This document shows positions 33,422 through 43,086 of a stretch of DNA of 64,000 nt, in pieces. The notes under the pieces were generated by a model that saw nothing but the letters and a program-made list of their open reading frames with translations, had not been told where the DNA came from and searched no databases. Where the stretch lies: contig NZ_CP034753.1 of the NCBI RefSeq assembly GCF_004006235.1, positions 3,472,001 through 3,536,000 on the forward strand, given 5' to 3'. Source of the DNA: Agromyces sp. LHK192. Its GTDB lineage: Bacteria > Actinomycetota > Actinomycetes > Actinomycetales > Microbacteriaceae. The position numbers and the translations under genes were made by a program. Positions within the stretch are counted from its first letter, which is position 1. Each line of letters begins with the position of its first letter.

Positions 33422-33865
33422 ATGATCGAACCGCTGCGCGACCTGCCCGACGGCGTCCTCGGATTCCGGATCGTCGGCACCCTCGAGGCATCCGACTATC
33501 GCGACGTCTTCGATCCGGCGATCGACGAAACCATCGCGGACGGGCGCGGCCTCCACCTCGTCGTGGTCATGGACGAGGCGTTCGACCACCTGTCGTTCGG
33601 CGGCATGATCGAGGACGCGAAGCTGCTCGGCCGACCGCTGTCGGCGTGGAAGCGGGCGGCGTTCGTCACGGACCACGACGTGCTGGCCGGCATCGCGACG
33701 GTCTTCGGCGGGCTCGTGCCCGGCGCGTTCAAGGTCTTCCCGCTCGAGCGGCGCGATGCCGCGATCGCCTGGGCGGCAGAGGGGGTCGGCGCAGACGTGG
33801 TCGGCGCAGACGTGGTGGGCGCAGACGGCGTCGGCGCCGAGACGGCCGGCGATGCCGGGCGCTGA
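33422..33865 (+). CDS. SpoIIAA-like (STAS-fold) protein
   Basis: 147 residues, GGAGGGGG just upstream. The pattern VLGFRIVGTLEASDYRDVFDPAIDETIADGRGLHLVVVMDEAFDHLSFGGMIEDAKLLG and WKRAAFVTDHDVLAGIATVFGGLVPGAFKVFPLERRDAAIAWA fits the SpoIIAA-like family, proteins of STAS fold with an often membrane-associated or lipid-binding role. The last 25 residues repeat GVGADVVGAD from a 15-bp DNA repeat and look disordered. Function unknown. Confidence 0.85.
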   Translation: MIEPLRDLPDGVLGFRIVGTLEASDYRDVFDPAIDETIADGRGLHLVVVMDEAFDHLSFGGMIEDAKLLGRPLSAWKRAAFVTDHDVLAGIATVFGGLVPGAFKVFPLERRDAAIAWAAEGVGADVVGADVVGADGVGAETAGDAGR

Positions 33866-33884
33866 CGCTCCGACGAGAGACGGA

Positions 33885-34355
33885 ATGCTGCTCACCCGCA
33901 CGCTCGACGCCGATGAAGTCCGCCGACGTGCGGAGCAGCTGCTCGCGCTCCAGCGCGCGGCGTACGCCGTCGAAGCCCGACTGATCGGCGACGACCGCAT
34001 CCCGCCGCTCCACGAGAGCGAGCGCGACCTGACCGACGCACAGCTGGAGTGGGTCGCGACCTTCGACGGCGAAGCGATCGCCGGCGCGGTGGGCTACACG
34101 ATCGAGGCGGACACCGTCGACCTCGACCGGCTCATGATCGACCCTGCGTACCACCGAATGGGCCTCGGCACCGCACTCGTGACCCGGGTCATGTCGAGCG
34201 CGCCGCGAACGATCGTGTCGACCGGTCGCGAGAACGCTCCGGCCCGCGCACTCTACGAGCGACTGGGCTTCGCGCATGACGGCGACGCCGAGCCGGTTCC
34301 CGGGCTGTGGGTCTCCCGATACCACCGGGATGCGGTCGATCCGCGGCCGGGCTGA
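33885..34355 (+). CDS. GNAT-family N-acetyltransferase
   Basis: 156 residues from ATG 33885; an upstream in-frame ATG at 33852 would overlap the preceding gene and is less likely. The fold signature is clear: LDRLMIDPAYHRMGLGTALVTRVMSS (acetyl-CoA pyrophosphate loop HRMGLGTAL) and IVSTGRENAPARALYERLGFAHDGDAEPVPGLWVSRYHR. The acceptor is unknown. Same orientation as the SpoIIAA-like gene with a 19-base gap, so probably co-transcribed. Confidence 0.87.
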   Translation: MLLTRTLDADEVRRRAEQLLALQRAAYAVEARLIGDDRIPPLHESERDLTDAQLEWVATFDGEAIAGAVGYTIEADTVDLDRLMIDPAYHRMGLGTALVTRVMSSAPRTIVSTGRENAPARALYERLGFAHDGDAEPVPGLWVSRYHRDAVDPRPG

Positions 34356-34407
34356 CCCCGCGATCCGAGATCCGGCCGGTCTCCCGTGCGGGATCGGCGC
34401 GCTCGGA

Positions 34408-34968
34408 TCAGCCCCCGGACCCCGCCGCGGCCCTCGCCGCCATCGCCGCCTCCCGAGCGCGTTCCTCGATCTCGCGGATGACGCCCGACTTCGCGTCGGC
34501 GTAGTCGTTCATGTCGTTCCAGGGCCTCGCGATCAGGTCGCGTTTGGTGCGCTCGTAGAGCCCGCGGTCCGCTGCGTCGCGGCGCAGGTGGTCGCGCAGG
34601 AGCAGGTAATCGTCGATCGCGGGGTCGCCGCGCTCGAGGAGGTGCACATGCACGTCGCGGGCCGGCGTGCGCACCATTCGGTGCCCCGGCTCGCGGACCC
34701 GGAGCTCGTACCCGGCCGCGAGCAGCGGGTCGAGGTAGTCCTCCTCTGCGGTGATGTCGTCGACCACCACGACGAGGTCGACAATCGGCTTGGCCGCGAG
34801 ACCGGGCACCGCCGTCGAGCCGATGTGCTCGATCACGGCATCCATCCCGGTCAGCGCACCCCGGATCCGGTCGCGTTCGTCCCGGTACCGCTGCGCCCAC
34901 CGGTCGTCGTGCTCGTGCAGCCCGACCCGAAGCGGCTCCGCACCCCCGACGAGGTCGAGGGTTGTCAC
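34408..34968 (-). CDS. GrpB-family nucleotidyltransferase-fold protein
   Basis: 186 residues from GTG 34968. The GrpB (UPF0157) signature is complete: VIEHIGSTAVPGLAAKPIVDLVVVVDD with the G-S-x-x-V-P/D-x-x-x-K-x-x-x-D-L-x-V layout of a minimal nucleotidyltransferase. YLLLRDHLRRDAADRGLYERTKRDLI and YADAKSGVIREIEERA follow. The substrate is unknown. It lies 26 bases behind the YdeI-like gene on the same strand, with no SD seen, so it may be translated by coupling. Confidence 0.88.
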   Translation of the reverse strand: MTTLDLVGGAEPLRVGLHEHDDRWAQRYRDERDRIRGALTGMDAVIEHIGSTAVPGLAAKPIVDLVVVVDDITAEEDYLDPLLAAGYELRVREPGHRMVRTPARDVHVHLLERGDPAIDDYLLLRDHLRRDAADRGLYERTKRDLIARPWNDMNDYADAKSGVIREIEERAREAAMAARAAAGSGG

Positions 34969-34994
34969 GTCGGGCCGACGTGGTCGACGCCGAT

Positions 34995-35672
34995 TCACGC
35001 CGACGGGTCCCCGCCGGCCCCCCGCGCCGCGGCGGCGGCGCGCTCGACCCATTTCGGCACCTCGCCGTAGGTCTGGAAGCTCACGAGTGCCCCGGCGGCG
35101 CTCTGGTCGATCAGCTGCTGCATCCGGCGCTGCCGGGTCGCCTCCTGCTTGGCGGTGAGCACCCAGTGCGTCACCTGGCGCCGATAGGTCGCCGTGGCGG
35201 ACTGCCAGAACGCCGTCGCGGCGGGGTTCGCCGCCAGCAGCGCGGCGAACTCGGGCGGGAACTCCTTCGCGGCGCTCTCGTGCGAGTACACGCCGGTGCG
35301 GTCGTCGCGACGGCGTTCGTACGCGGCGATGCCGGCCGGAAGCATCCGGCCCTCGGCCGTGAGTCGCTCGATGTGCGCGACGTTGATGGCCGACCAGATG
35401 CTCGAGGCCTTGCGCGGCGTCCACCGCTGACGGACGGCGTCGTCGTCGATGCGCTGGGCGACGGAGTCGATCCAGCCGAAGCAGAGGGCCTCGGGCACCG
35501 CCTGCTCCCAGGTCAGGGGCCGGTCGTCGACGTGCTTCTTGTAGAGGCCCATCCAGAGCTCGGTCGCCGTCTCGTGGTTGGCCTCCAGCCATGCGCGGAA
35601 CTCCTCGGGCCCCGAGAAGAAGACCGCGGGCCGCTCGGGCGTGCCGCCGGGGGTGCCGATCTGGGCGCTCAT
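34995..35672 (-). CDS. YdeI/OmpD-associated family protein
   Basis: 225 residues. The opening PAVFFSGPEEFRAWLEANHETATELWMGLYKKHVDDRPLTWEQAVPEALCFGWIDSVAQRIDDDAVRQRWTPRK is the YdeI/OmpD-associated domain. The C-terminal half ends in helices (YRRQVTHWVLTAKQEATRQRRMQQLIDQ) typical of the family. Members were linked to bacteriocin or peptide resistance in some bacteria, but the molecular role is unclear. No signal peptide; cytosolic. Confidence 0.88.
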   Translation of the reverse strand: MSAQIGTPGGTPERPAVFFSGPEEFRAWLEANHETATELWMGLYKKHVDDRPLTWEQAVPEALCFGWIDSVAQRIDDDAVRQRWTPRKASSIWSAINVAHIERLTAEGRMLPAGIAAYERRRDDRTGVYSHESAAKEFPPEFAALLAANPAATAFWQSATATYRRQVTHWVLTAKQEATRQRRMQQLIDQSAAGALVSFQTYGEVPKWVERAAAAARGAGGDPSA

Positions 35673-35775
35673 ACGCCGAGTCTGTCAGGAACCGCCGACG
35701 ACCGTGCCGGGTCGGCTGGACCGCCCGGCCGGCGCGGGCGGGCCGGCTCAGGCCGGCCGGCGCGGTCGGGCCGGC

Positions 35776-35973
35776 TCACGCGGGCCGGGCGACGTGCGAT
35801 CCCCCGTGGCCACGCGACCCGAAGCTCCACCAGTGGTGGCGGGCGGCGGCCTCGGCGCCCGAGGCATCCGCTTCGAGGCGTTCGAGGATCACCCGGCGCT
35901 GCTCGAGCTCCTCGGCCATCCGGGCGTCGCGGTCGGCGACGAGGTGCGGGAAGGCGAACTCCGAGATGTACAT
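35776..35973 (-). CDS. Small hypothetical protein, 65 aa
   Basis: MYISEFAFPHLVADRDARMAEELEQRRVILE and an Ala/Glu helix, then HHWWSFGSRGHGG. The SD CAGGAG lies 5 bases before ATG 35973, which supports a real gene. A helical first half and aromatic-Gly end; no membrane helix or motif. It probably forms its own transcript, since the paaZ operon upstream on this strand ends 290 bases away. Confidence 0.65.
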   Translation of the reverse strand: MYISEFAFPHLVADRDARMAEELEQRRVILERLEADASGAEAAARHHWWSFGSRGHGGSHVARPA

Positions 35974-36137
35974 GACCACTCCTGAGATGTGTTGGTCATC
36001 CCAGACTCGTCTCTGAGGTACCCCCCGGACATCGGGTGGTCGCCGTATTCTCGCCTCGCCGGGTGCGCGCCGCCGCGGCGCGGCCTAAGGCATCGCCCCG
36101 CCGCCTCAGTCATCGCGCCGTCGGCCCGCTGGAATCC

Positions 36138-36193
36138 TCAGGAGATGTGCATCGATGGCCGCCCTACGGCGGTCGAACCCTCAGATCTCCTGA
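36138..36193. repeat. Intergenic dyad element (TCAGGAGAT ... ATCTCCTGA)
   Basis: Outer arms TCAGGAGAT (36138-36146) and ATCTCCTGA (36185-36193) enclose a second hairpin GGCCGCC-CTAC-GGCGGTC. The same terminal arms bound the element at 41380-41448. It lies after the paaZ stop and can end the leftward operon. Confidence 0.6.
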
Positions 36194-36262
36194 ATTTCGG
36201 CGCCGGTCGCACGCACGAGCCGGCCGCGGCGGGAGCAAGCCGCGCCGCGAGCACCAGGCCCC

Positions 36263-38353
36263 TCAGACCCCGACGGCGGCCGGCTCCCGCTCCTTCGCCA
36301 CCAGCGTGAGCACGTCGTAGGTCGCGACGAGTTCGTCGTCCTGGTTCTTCAGCACTGCATCCCAGCGCACCTCGCCGTACTCGTCGGTCTCGCGCGGCGA
36401 GATCTGCTTCGCCGTGAGCTCGACGCGGATCGAGTCGCCCGGCGACACGGGGGTGATGAACCGCAGGTTCTCGAGGCCGTAGTTCGCGAGCACGGGCCCG
36501 GGGGCGGCATCCACGAACAGGCCGGCGGCCCACGACACGAGCAGGTAGCCGTGCGCGACGCGGCCCGGGAAGAACGGGTTGGCGGCCGCGGCCTCCTCGT
36601 CCATGTGGGCGTAGAACGTGTCGCCGGTGAAGTTCGCGAACGTCTCGATGTCGTCGAGCGTGACGGTGCGCGACGCCGAGATGACCTGGTCGCCGAGGCG
36701 CAGTTCGGTGAGCGACTTGCGGAACGGATGCTCCCCCTCGGGCCGTGCCGTCGCGCCGGCGTGCCACACCCCGGTGAGGGCGGTGAGCATCTCGGGCGAG
36801 CCCTGCACGGCGGTGCGCTGCATGTGGTGCAGCACCGCGCGGATGCCGCCGAGCTCCTCGCCGCCGCCGGCGCGGCCGGGGCCGCCGTGCACGAGGTTCG
36901 GCAGCGGCGATCCGTGTCCGGTCGACGAGCGCGCGTCGTCACGGTCGAGGAACAGCACGCGCCCGTTGTACGCGGCGATGCCGGAGGCGAGCTCCACGGC
37001 GACCTGCGGGTCGTGCGTCGCGACACTGGTCACGAGCGAGCCGCCGCCGCGGGCGACGAGAGCGGATGCCTCCGCCGTCGTGCCGTAGCCCACGATCGAG
37101 GCGACCGGGCCGAAGGCCTCGACCTCGTGCAGCGCGTCGGCCTGCGCATCGGCGAACCGCAGCAGCATCGGCGCGACGAAGGCGCCGTCGGATGCCTCTC
37201 CGGTCGTGCCGTCGGCCAGGCTCACGGCCGGGGCATCCGTCGACCCGATGACGAGTTCGCCGCCGGACTCCTGGAGCCGCCGCACCTGACGCAGCACCTC
37301 GTCGCGCTGCGCGATCGAGGCGAGCGGGCCCATCGTGACGCCCTCGGCGCGTGGGTCACCGACGACGACGCGTTCGGCGATGCGGGCGCGCACCGCGTCG
37401 ATCACCGCGTCGACGGATGCCTCGGGCACGATCGCACGGCGGATCGCCGTGCACTTCTGGCCCGCCTTGGTGGTCATCTCGACGACGAGCTGCTTGACGT
37501 AGGCGTCGAACTCGGGCGTGCCTGCGACGGCGTCGGCGCCGAGCACGCTCGCGTTGATCGAGTCGGTCTCGCTCGTGAACCGCACGCCGCCGGTCTGCAC
37601 GGCGTCGTGCGCGCGGAGGCGTTCGGCGGTCGACGCCGAGCCGGTGAACGCGACGAGGTCGCCGAGGCGCAGGTGGTCGAACAGGTCGGGCACGCTGCCG
37701 GAGACGAGCTGCAGCGAGCCGTCGGGCAGGAGTCCGGACTCGACGAGGATCCGCACGAACGCCTCGGCGAGGTACCCGGTCGGCGTCGCGGGCTTCACGA
37801 CCGTGGGCATGCCGGCGAGGAAGGCGGGCGCGAACTTCTCGAGCGACCCCCACACCGGGAAGTTGAACGCGTTGATCTGCACGGCCACGCCGGGCAGGCG
37901 GGTGTGGATATGCCGCCCGAGGAATGAACCGTCCTTCGACAACTGCTCGACGGGCCCGTCGACGTGCACCTTGGCGTTGGGCAGCTCGCGGCGGCCCTTG
38001 CCCGAGTAGGTGAAGAGCACGCCGATGCCGCCGTCGATGTCGACCCAGGAGTCCTGCTTCGTCGCACCGGTCCGGCTCGACAGCTCGTACAGCTCGGCCT
38101 TGCGCTCGGTGAGCGCGAGCGCCATCTGCTTGAGCAGCACCGCGCGCTGGTGGAACGTCAGCTCGCCGAGCGAGGCCTGGCCGGTGGTGCGCGCGTACTC
38201 CAGCACGGCGCCGAGGTCGAGGCCCTCGGTCGACACGCGCGCGACCACCTCACCGGTCGACGCGTCGCGCACCTCGGTCGCGGACGCCGTGGCATCCGAG
38301 GCATCCGGCGCCCACCAGGCGCCCCGGACGTAGCTGGGCAGGATCTCGGTCAT
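36263..38353 (-). CDS. paaZ: Bifunctional oxepin-CoA hydrolase/aldehyde dehydrogenase PaaZ
   Basis: 696 residues. Start 38353 (MTEILPSYVRGAW) has GAGAGGA 7 bases upstream. Residues 1-530 form the aldehyde dehydrogenase domain (NAFNFPVWGSLEKFAPAFLAGMPTVVKPA; catalytic Cys301 in TTKAGQKCTAIRR). The MaoC-type hydratase domain (about 540-690) has FANFTGDTFYAHMDEEAAAANPFFPGRVAHGYLLVS, the R-hydratase motif with catalytic Asp and His. It opens the oxepin ring and oxidises the resulting aldehyde to the dehydro-suberyl-CoA. Last gene of the paaJ-F-H-Z operon, separated from paaH by a repeat-filled 53-base gap. Confidence 0.96.
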   Translation of the reverse strand: MTEILPSYVRGAWWAPDASDATASATEVRDASTGEVVARVSTEGLDLGAVLEYARTTGQASLGELTFHQRAVLLKQMALALTERKAELYELSSRTGATKQDSWVDIDGGIGVLFTYSGKGRRELPNAKVHVDGPVEQLSKDGSFLGRHIHTRLPGVAVQINAFNFPVWGSLEKFAPAFLAGMPTVVKPATPTGYLAEAFVRILVESGLLPDGSLQLVSGSVPDLFDHLRLGDLVAFTGSASTAERLRAHDAVQTGGVRFTSETDSINASVLGADAVAGTPEFDAYVKQLVVEMTTKAGQKCTAIRRAIVPEASVDAVIDAVRARIAERVVVGDPRAEGVTMGPLASIAQRDEVLRQVRRLQESGGELVIGSTDAPAVSLADGTTGEASDGAFVAPMLLRFADAQADALHEVEAFGPVASIVGYGTTAEASALVARGGGSLVTSVATHDPQVAVELASGIAAYNGRVLFLDRDDARSSTGHGSPLPNLVHGGPGRAGGGEELGGIRAVLHHMQRTAVQGSPEMLTALTGVWHAGATARPEGEHPFRKSLTELRLGDQVISASRTVTLDDIETFANFTGDTFYAHMDEEAAAANPFFPGRVAHGYLLVSWAAGLFVDAAPGPVLANYGLENLRFITPVSPGDSIRVELTAKQISPRETDEYGEVRWDAVLKNQDDELVATYDVLTLVAKEREPAAVGV

Positions 38354-38367
38354 CAGGTGGTCCTCTC

Positions 38368-38403
38368 GGTGGTCGAGTAGCGACGAAGGAGCGTATCGAG
38401 ACC
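38368..38403. repeat. REP-like intergenic element within the paa operon
   Basis: Read leftward, the spacer between paaH and paaZ starts GGTCTCGATACGCTCC and ends CTACTCGACCACC, with TTCGTCG between. This wording matches the abundant palindromic REP-like elements I know from Microbacteriaceae and related actinobacteria. Only one copy is in the window. It lies directly upstream of the paaZ SD. Confidence 0.6.
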
Positions 38404-38406
38404 CGC

Positions 38407-39282
38407 TCACGGCTGGTCCCACGTGTAGAAGCCCTGCCCGGTCTTGCGGCCGAGGTTGCCCTCGGCGACCATGCGGCGCATCAGGGCGGGCGGTTCGAAT
38501 CGTTCGCCGAGGGTCGACGACAGGTACTCGGCGATGCCGAGGCGCACGTCGAGCCCGACGAGGTCGGTCAGCTTCAGCGGACCGACCGGATGCTTGTACC
38601 CGAGCGTCATCGCCGCGTCGATGTCCTCGGCGCTCGCGACGCCCTCCTCGAGCATGCGGATCGCCTCCAGCCCGAGCGCGACGCCCAGGCGCGACGACGC
38701 GAAGCCGGGCGCGTCCTTCACCACGATCGGCGTCTTGCCGATCGCTCGCACCCAGTCGCGGGCGTCGACGACGAGGGATGCCTCGGTGCCGGCGCCGCGC
38801 ACGATCTCGACGAGCGTGGACGCGGGCACGGGGTTGAAGTAGTGCATGCCGAGGAACCGGCCCGGCCGCTCGAGCAGCGCCGCGAGCTCGTCGATCGAGA
38901 TCGACGACGTGTTCGACGCGAGGGCGGCGCCGGGCGCGATGACCGCCTCGACGCGGGTGAGCGCGGCGATCTTCAGCGACAGGTCCTCGGGCACGGCCTC
39001 GACGACGAGGCCGCATCGGGCGAAGTCGCCGAGGTCGGTGCTCGTCGCGAAGCGGGCGCCGTAGGCGGCGGCATCCTCGTCGGCGGTGCCGCGGGCGACG
39101 GATGCCGCGACCGACTCGAGCACGCGGGCCGACGCGGCGGCCGCGGCGTCGGCGTCGCGCTCGACAACGGTGACGCGGGAGCCGGCGAGCAGGAAGGCGT
39201 GCGCGATGCCGGCGCCCATGCGCCCGCCGCCGAGCACGCCGACGTCGGCGGGTGCGCCGTCGGTGCCGCGAGACCCGCTCAT
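38407..39282 (-). CDS. paaH: 3-hydroxyacyl-CoA dehydrogenase PaaH
   Basis: 291 residues. The NAD-binding start is VGVLGGGRMGAGIAHAFLLAGSRVTVVERD. The catalytic region has SNTSSISIDELAALLERPGRFLGMHYFNPVPASTLVEIVRG with His in GMHYFNP as catalytic base. The C-terminal helical domain ends LTDLVGLDVRLGIAEYLSS and GNLGRKTGQGFYTWDQP. It oxidises 3-hydroxyadipyl-CoA to 3-oxoadipyl-CoA. Its ATG overlaps the paaF stop. Confidence 0.94.
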   Translation of the reverse strand: MSGSRGTDGAPADVGVLGGGRMGAGIAHAFLLAGSRVTVVERDADAAAAASARVLESVAASVARGTADEDAAAYGARFATSTDLGDFARCGLVVEAVPEDLSLKIAALTRVEAVIAPGAALASNTSSISIDELAALLERPGRFLGMHYFNPVPASTLVEIVRGAGTEASLVVDARDWVRAIGKTPIVVKDAPGFASSRLGVALGLEAIRMLEEGVASAEDIDAAMTLGYKHPVGPLKLTDLVGLDVRLGIAEYLSSTLGERFEPPALMRRMVAEGNLGRKTGQGFYTWDQP

Positions 39283-40039
39283 CGCTTCCTCCGTTCGAGG
39301 AACTCGGTCATGCGTCGCTCCTTCTCCGGGCTCTCGAAGAGCTCGGCCTGCTCGGCGAGGTCGGCGTCGGGGTGCGCGGCCCGCGGCAGGCGGAAGACGC
39401 GCTTGGTCGCCATGGTCGCCGCCGGATCGTTGCGCGCGATGCGGTCGGCGATCGCGTGCGCGGCGGGCAGCAGGTCGTCGGCGTCGTGCAGCGACGACAC
39501 GAGCCCGATCGCGAGCGCCTCGTCGGCGTCGATCGTGCGCCCGGTGAGCAGCAGCTCGGCCGCGCGGGCGTCGCCGACGATCTCCTTGAGCCGCCAGCTC
39601 GCGCCGGCCGCGGCAAGGATGCCGAGTCCGGTCTCGGGGTTGCCCATCTTGAGCGACGGCGTGCCGATGCGGATGTCGGCCGCGTACGCGAGTTCGGCGC
39701 CGCCGCCCAGCGCGTACCCGTCGAGGGCCGCGATGACGGGCATCGGCAGCTCGGCGATGCGGATGAACGCGTTCGCGTTGATGCCGCGCAGCGCGTCCTC
39801 GGCGCGACGGTCGCGCAACTGCGCGATGTCGGCGCCCGAAGCGAAGACTCCGTCGGCGCCGGTCAGGATCAGGATGCGCGGCTCGGCCTCGAGCTCGGCG
39901 CAGAGCTCGTGCAGTGCGTCGATCGTGGCCTGGTCGATCGCGTTGCGCCGGTCGGGCCGGTCGAGGGTGGCGACGACGCGATCGTCGCGACGTTCGACGC
40001 GGAGCGGTTCGGGTGCCTCGATGTGCGCGGCCGCGTCGC

Positions 40040-40043
<4 letters not shown>
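39279..40043 (-). CDS. paaF: 2,3-dehydroadipyl-CoA hydratase PaaF (enoyl-CoA hydratase)
   Basis: 254 residues from GTG 40043, overlapping the paaJ stop. Crotonase fold with both hydratase Glu in place: GYALGGGAELAYAADI and MGNPETGLGILAAAGASWRL. This differs from the window's other crotonase at 25888, which lacks both. It hydrates 2,3-dehydroadipyl-CoA for PaaH. Together with PaaG this gives the catabolon one isomerase and one hydratase, as expected. Confidence 0.88.
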
Positions 40044-41239
<1,196 letters not shown>

Positions 41240-41289
41240 GTGGGCTGCTCCTGACTGCGTTGTCGTTGGGACTCGTCCGGCTCGTCTTT

Positions 41290-41318
41290 ACTGACCGAGC
41301 GTTCGGAAAGTAATTATG
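41290..41318 (-). promoter_or_regulatory. paaJ promoter with TetR-type operator
   Basis: The 22-bp imperfect palindrome at 41290-41311 has ends ACTGACCGA and TCGGAAAGT around GCGT, the same frame as the paaA/paaI operator. CATAAT (41318-41313, leftward) is the likely -10 and abuts it, so the start site falls in the operator. Half-site core TnACCGA is shared by all three sites. Confidence 0.7.
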
Positions 41319-41379
41319 GCATGCCGCGCGCGCCGCCCGCCACCCGAGGCGTGCGCCCGCCGGTCCCGCACGTGCCGGT

Positions 41380-41448
41380 TTCAGGAGATCGGAGGCTGTT
41401 CAGGACGGAATCCGCAGATCGGTCCTGACCAGCCTCCGATCTCCTGAA
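41380..41448. repeat. Long intergenic inverted repeat (TCAGGAGAT family)
   Basis: TCAGGAGATCGGAGGCTG (41381-41398) pairs perfectly with CAGCCTCCGATCTCCTGA (41430-41447), and after one mismatch 7 more bases pair (TCAGGAC with GTCCTGA), leaving a 15-base loop. It lies after the permease stop and before the paaJ promoter on the leftward strand, and may terminate the permease transcript. Confidence 0.7.
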
Positions 41449-41538
41449 TGCAGCCCGTCGCCCAGGTGCGACTTGCCTGCACACGACGGATGCCCCGGGC
41501 GCGCGGGCCCGGGGCATCCGATCGGAACGACGTGCGAA

Positions 41539-42858
41539 TCAGTCGAGCAGATTCCTGCCCTTGGTCTCCTTGACCAGCGAGACGCCGATGAGCGAGATCA
41601 CCGACGCGATCGCGATGTAGACGCCGATCGTCCACGACTGGCCGGTCGAGCTGAACAGCGCCTCGGCGATCATCGGGGCGAACGCGCCACCGAGGATCGC
41701 GCCGAGCGCGTAGCCGATCGAGACACCCGAGTAGCGCACGTTCGCCGGGAACATCTCGGCGTAGAGCGCCGCCTGCGGGCCGTACGACAGGCCCAGGCCG
41801 AAGGTCATCACGAACAGCGCCGTGAAGTACCAGAAGATGTTGCCGGTGTCGATGAGGAACCACATCGGCACGGCCCACAGGGCGAGGAACACGTAGCCGA
41901 TCTGGAACGTGCGGATGCGACCCCAGCGGTCGGAGATGCGTCCGCCGAACAGGGTGAAGACCAGCCAGCCGAACGACGCGAGCGTCGTCGCGAGCAGCAC
42001 GGTCGGGCGGTCGAGGCCGAGCACGGTCACGGCGTACGTCGAGAAGTAGGCGATGAGGAGGTATCCGGCCGCGTTGTTCGCGATGAAGATGACGGCGGTG
42101 AGGATGACGTTCTTCGTGTTGTGGCGGAACAGCTGGCCGAGCGGGGCCGAGGACTCCTTGCGGCGACGCACGAGCTCCTCGAACACCGGGCTCTCCTCGA
42201 CCGCACGGCGGATGAGGTAGCCGACCACGATCAGCAGGATCGAGAGCAGGAACGGAATGCGCCAGCCCCACTCCATGAACGCCTCGGGCGACTTCGACGA
42301 GGTCAGGATCCAGAGCGTCGAGGTGGCGAGGATCATGCCGATCGGCACGCCGATCTGCGGGAACGCGCCGAAGAAGCCACGGCGACCGTCGGGAGCGTGC
42401 TCGACGGCCATGAGGGCCGCGCCGCCCCACTCGCCGCCCGCCGAGAAGCCCTGGAGGATGCGCAGCAGGATCAGCAGGATCGGGGCGGCGATGCCGATCG
42501 CGGCGTAGGTCGGCAGGACGCCGATCAGCGCGGTCGACAGGCCCATCATGACGAGCGTGAAGACCAGCATCTTCTTGCGGCCCATCTTGTCGCCGAGGTA
42601 GCCGGCGACGACGGCGCCCAGCGGGCGGAACAGGAACGAGATCCCGATGGTCGCGAACGACAGCACCTGCGCGAGCCCGGGGTTGGACTCGGCGAGCGGT
42701 GCGAGGAACAGCGGAGCCAGCACGAGGCCGGCGGCCTGGGCGTAGATGAAGAAGTCGTACCACTCGATCGACGTGCCGACGAGGGTCCCGGCGAGCACCC
42801 GCCGTTCCTCGGACGGCATGCGCCCGCTCTGGGTCGGTTGGTTGACAGCAGTCGACAT
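41539..42858 (-). CDS. MHS-family MFS transporter, probable phenylacetate permease
   Basis: 439 residues from ATG 42858 (MSTAVNQPTQSG), 12 membrane helices. The metabolite:H+ symporter signature is clear: GTLVGTSIEWYDFFIYAQAAGLVLAPLF at helix 1, RPLGAVVAGYLGDKMGRKKMLVFTL, GFSAGGEWGGAALMAVEHAPDGRRGFFGAFPQ and GGRISDRWGRIRTF. Family members carry organic acids with protons. An operator like those of the paa operons is 64 bases upstream, so uptake of phenylacetate or a related aromatic acid is the best guess. Confidence 0.88.
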   Translation of the reverse strand: MSTAVNQPTQSGRMPSEERRVLAGTLVGTSIEWYDFFIYAQAAGLVLAPLFLAPLAESNPGLAQVLSFATIGISFLFRPLGAVVAGYLGDKMGRKKMLVFTLVMMGLSTALIGVLPTYAAIGIAAPILLILLRILQGFSAGGEWGGAALMAVEHAPDGRRGFFGAFPQIGVPIGMILATSTLWILTSSKSPEAFMEWGWRIPFLLSILLIVVGYLIRRAVEESPVFEELVRRRKESSAPLGQLFRHNTKNVILTAVIFIANNAAGYLLIAYFSTYAVTVLGLDRPTVLLATTLASFGWLVFTLFGGRISDRWGRIRTFQIGYVFLALWAVPMWFLIDTGNIFWYFTALFVMTFGLGLSYGPQAALYAEMFPANVRYSGVSIGYALGAILGGAFAPMIAEALFSSTGQSWTIGVYIAIASVISLIGVSLVKETKGRNLLD

Positions 42859-42921
42859 GCGAACTCCGTTGTTCTTGGTGTTTCGAAGGGGAAGGGGATC
42901 GTGGGACTGTCGATCCGAGTT

Positions 42922-42943
42922 CCTGACCGAACAATCGGTCAGG
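42922..42943 (-). promoter_or_regulatory. TetR-type operator upstream of the MHS permease
   Basis: CCTGACCGA, ACAA, TCGGTCAGG: a 22-bp palindrome with perfect 9-base arms, the most symmetrical of the three paa-type sites. It is extended by TT and AA outside. It places the permease in the same regulon as paaA, paaI and paaJ. Confidence 0.7.
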
Positions 42944-43086
42944 AAATGTGAGCGTACCGCAGGACCCCCCGGTCGCCGCAACCCCGGTGCACGCCGAAGC
43001 GGCGCATCGTGCGACGAACGGATGCCGCGGTGCGATGAACGGCGGTGCGATGAACGGCGGGAGCGAGCGGATGCCCCGGCGATCGG

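Noticed and set aside
33422..35973. Block between paa operons as a genomic island
   Set aside because: No integrase, tRNA, direct repeats or change in base or codon use; the genes look like ordinary chromosomal genes.
41455..41500. GTGCGACTTGCCTGCACAC stretch as a second copy of the 1093-1173 hairpin
   Set aside because: Only a few words are alike and there are no matching arms; similarity is too weak to call a repeat.
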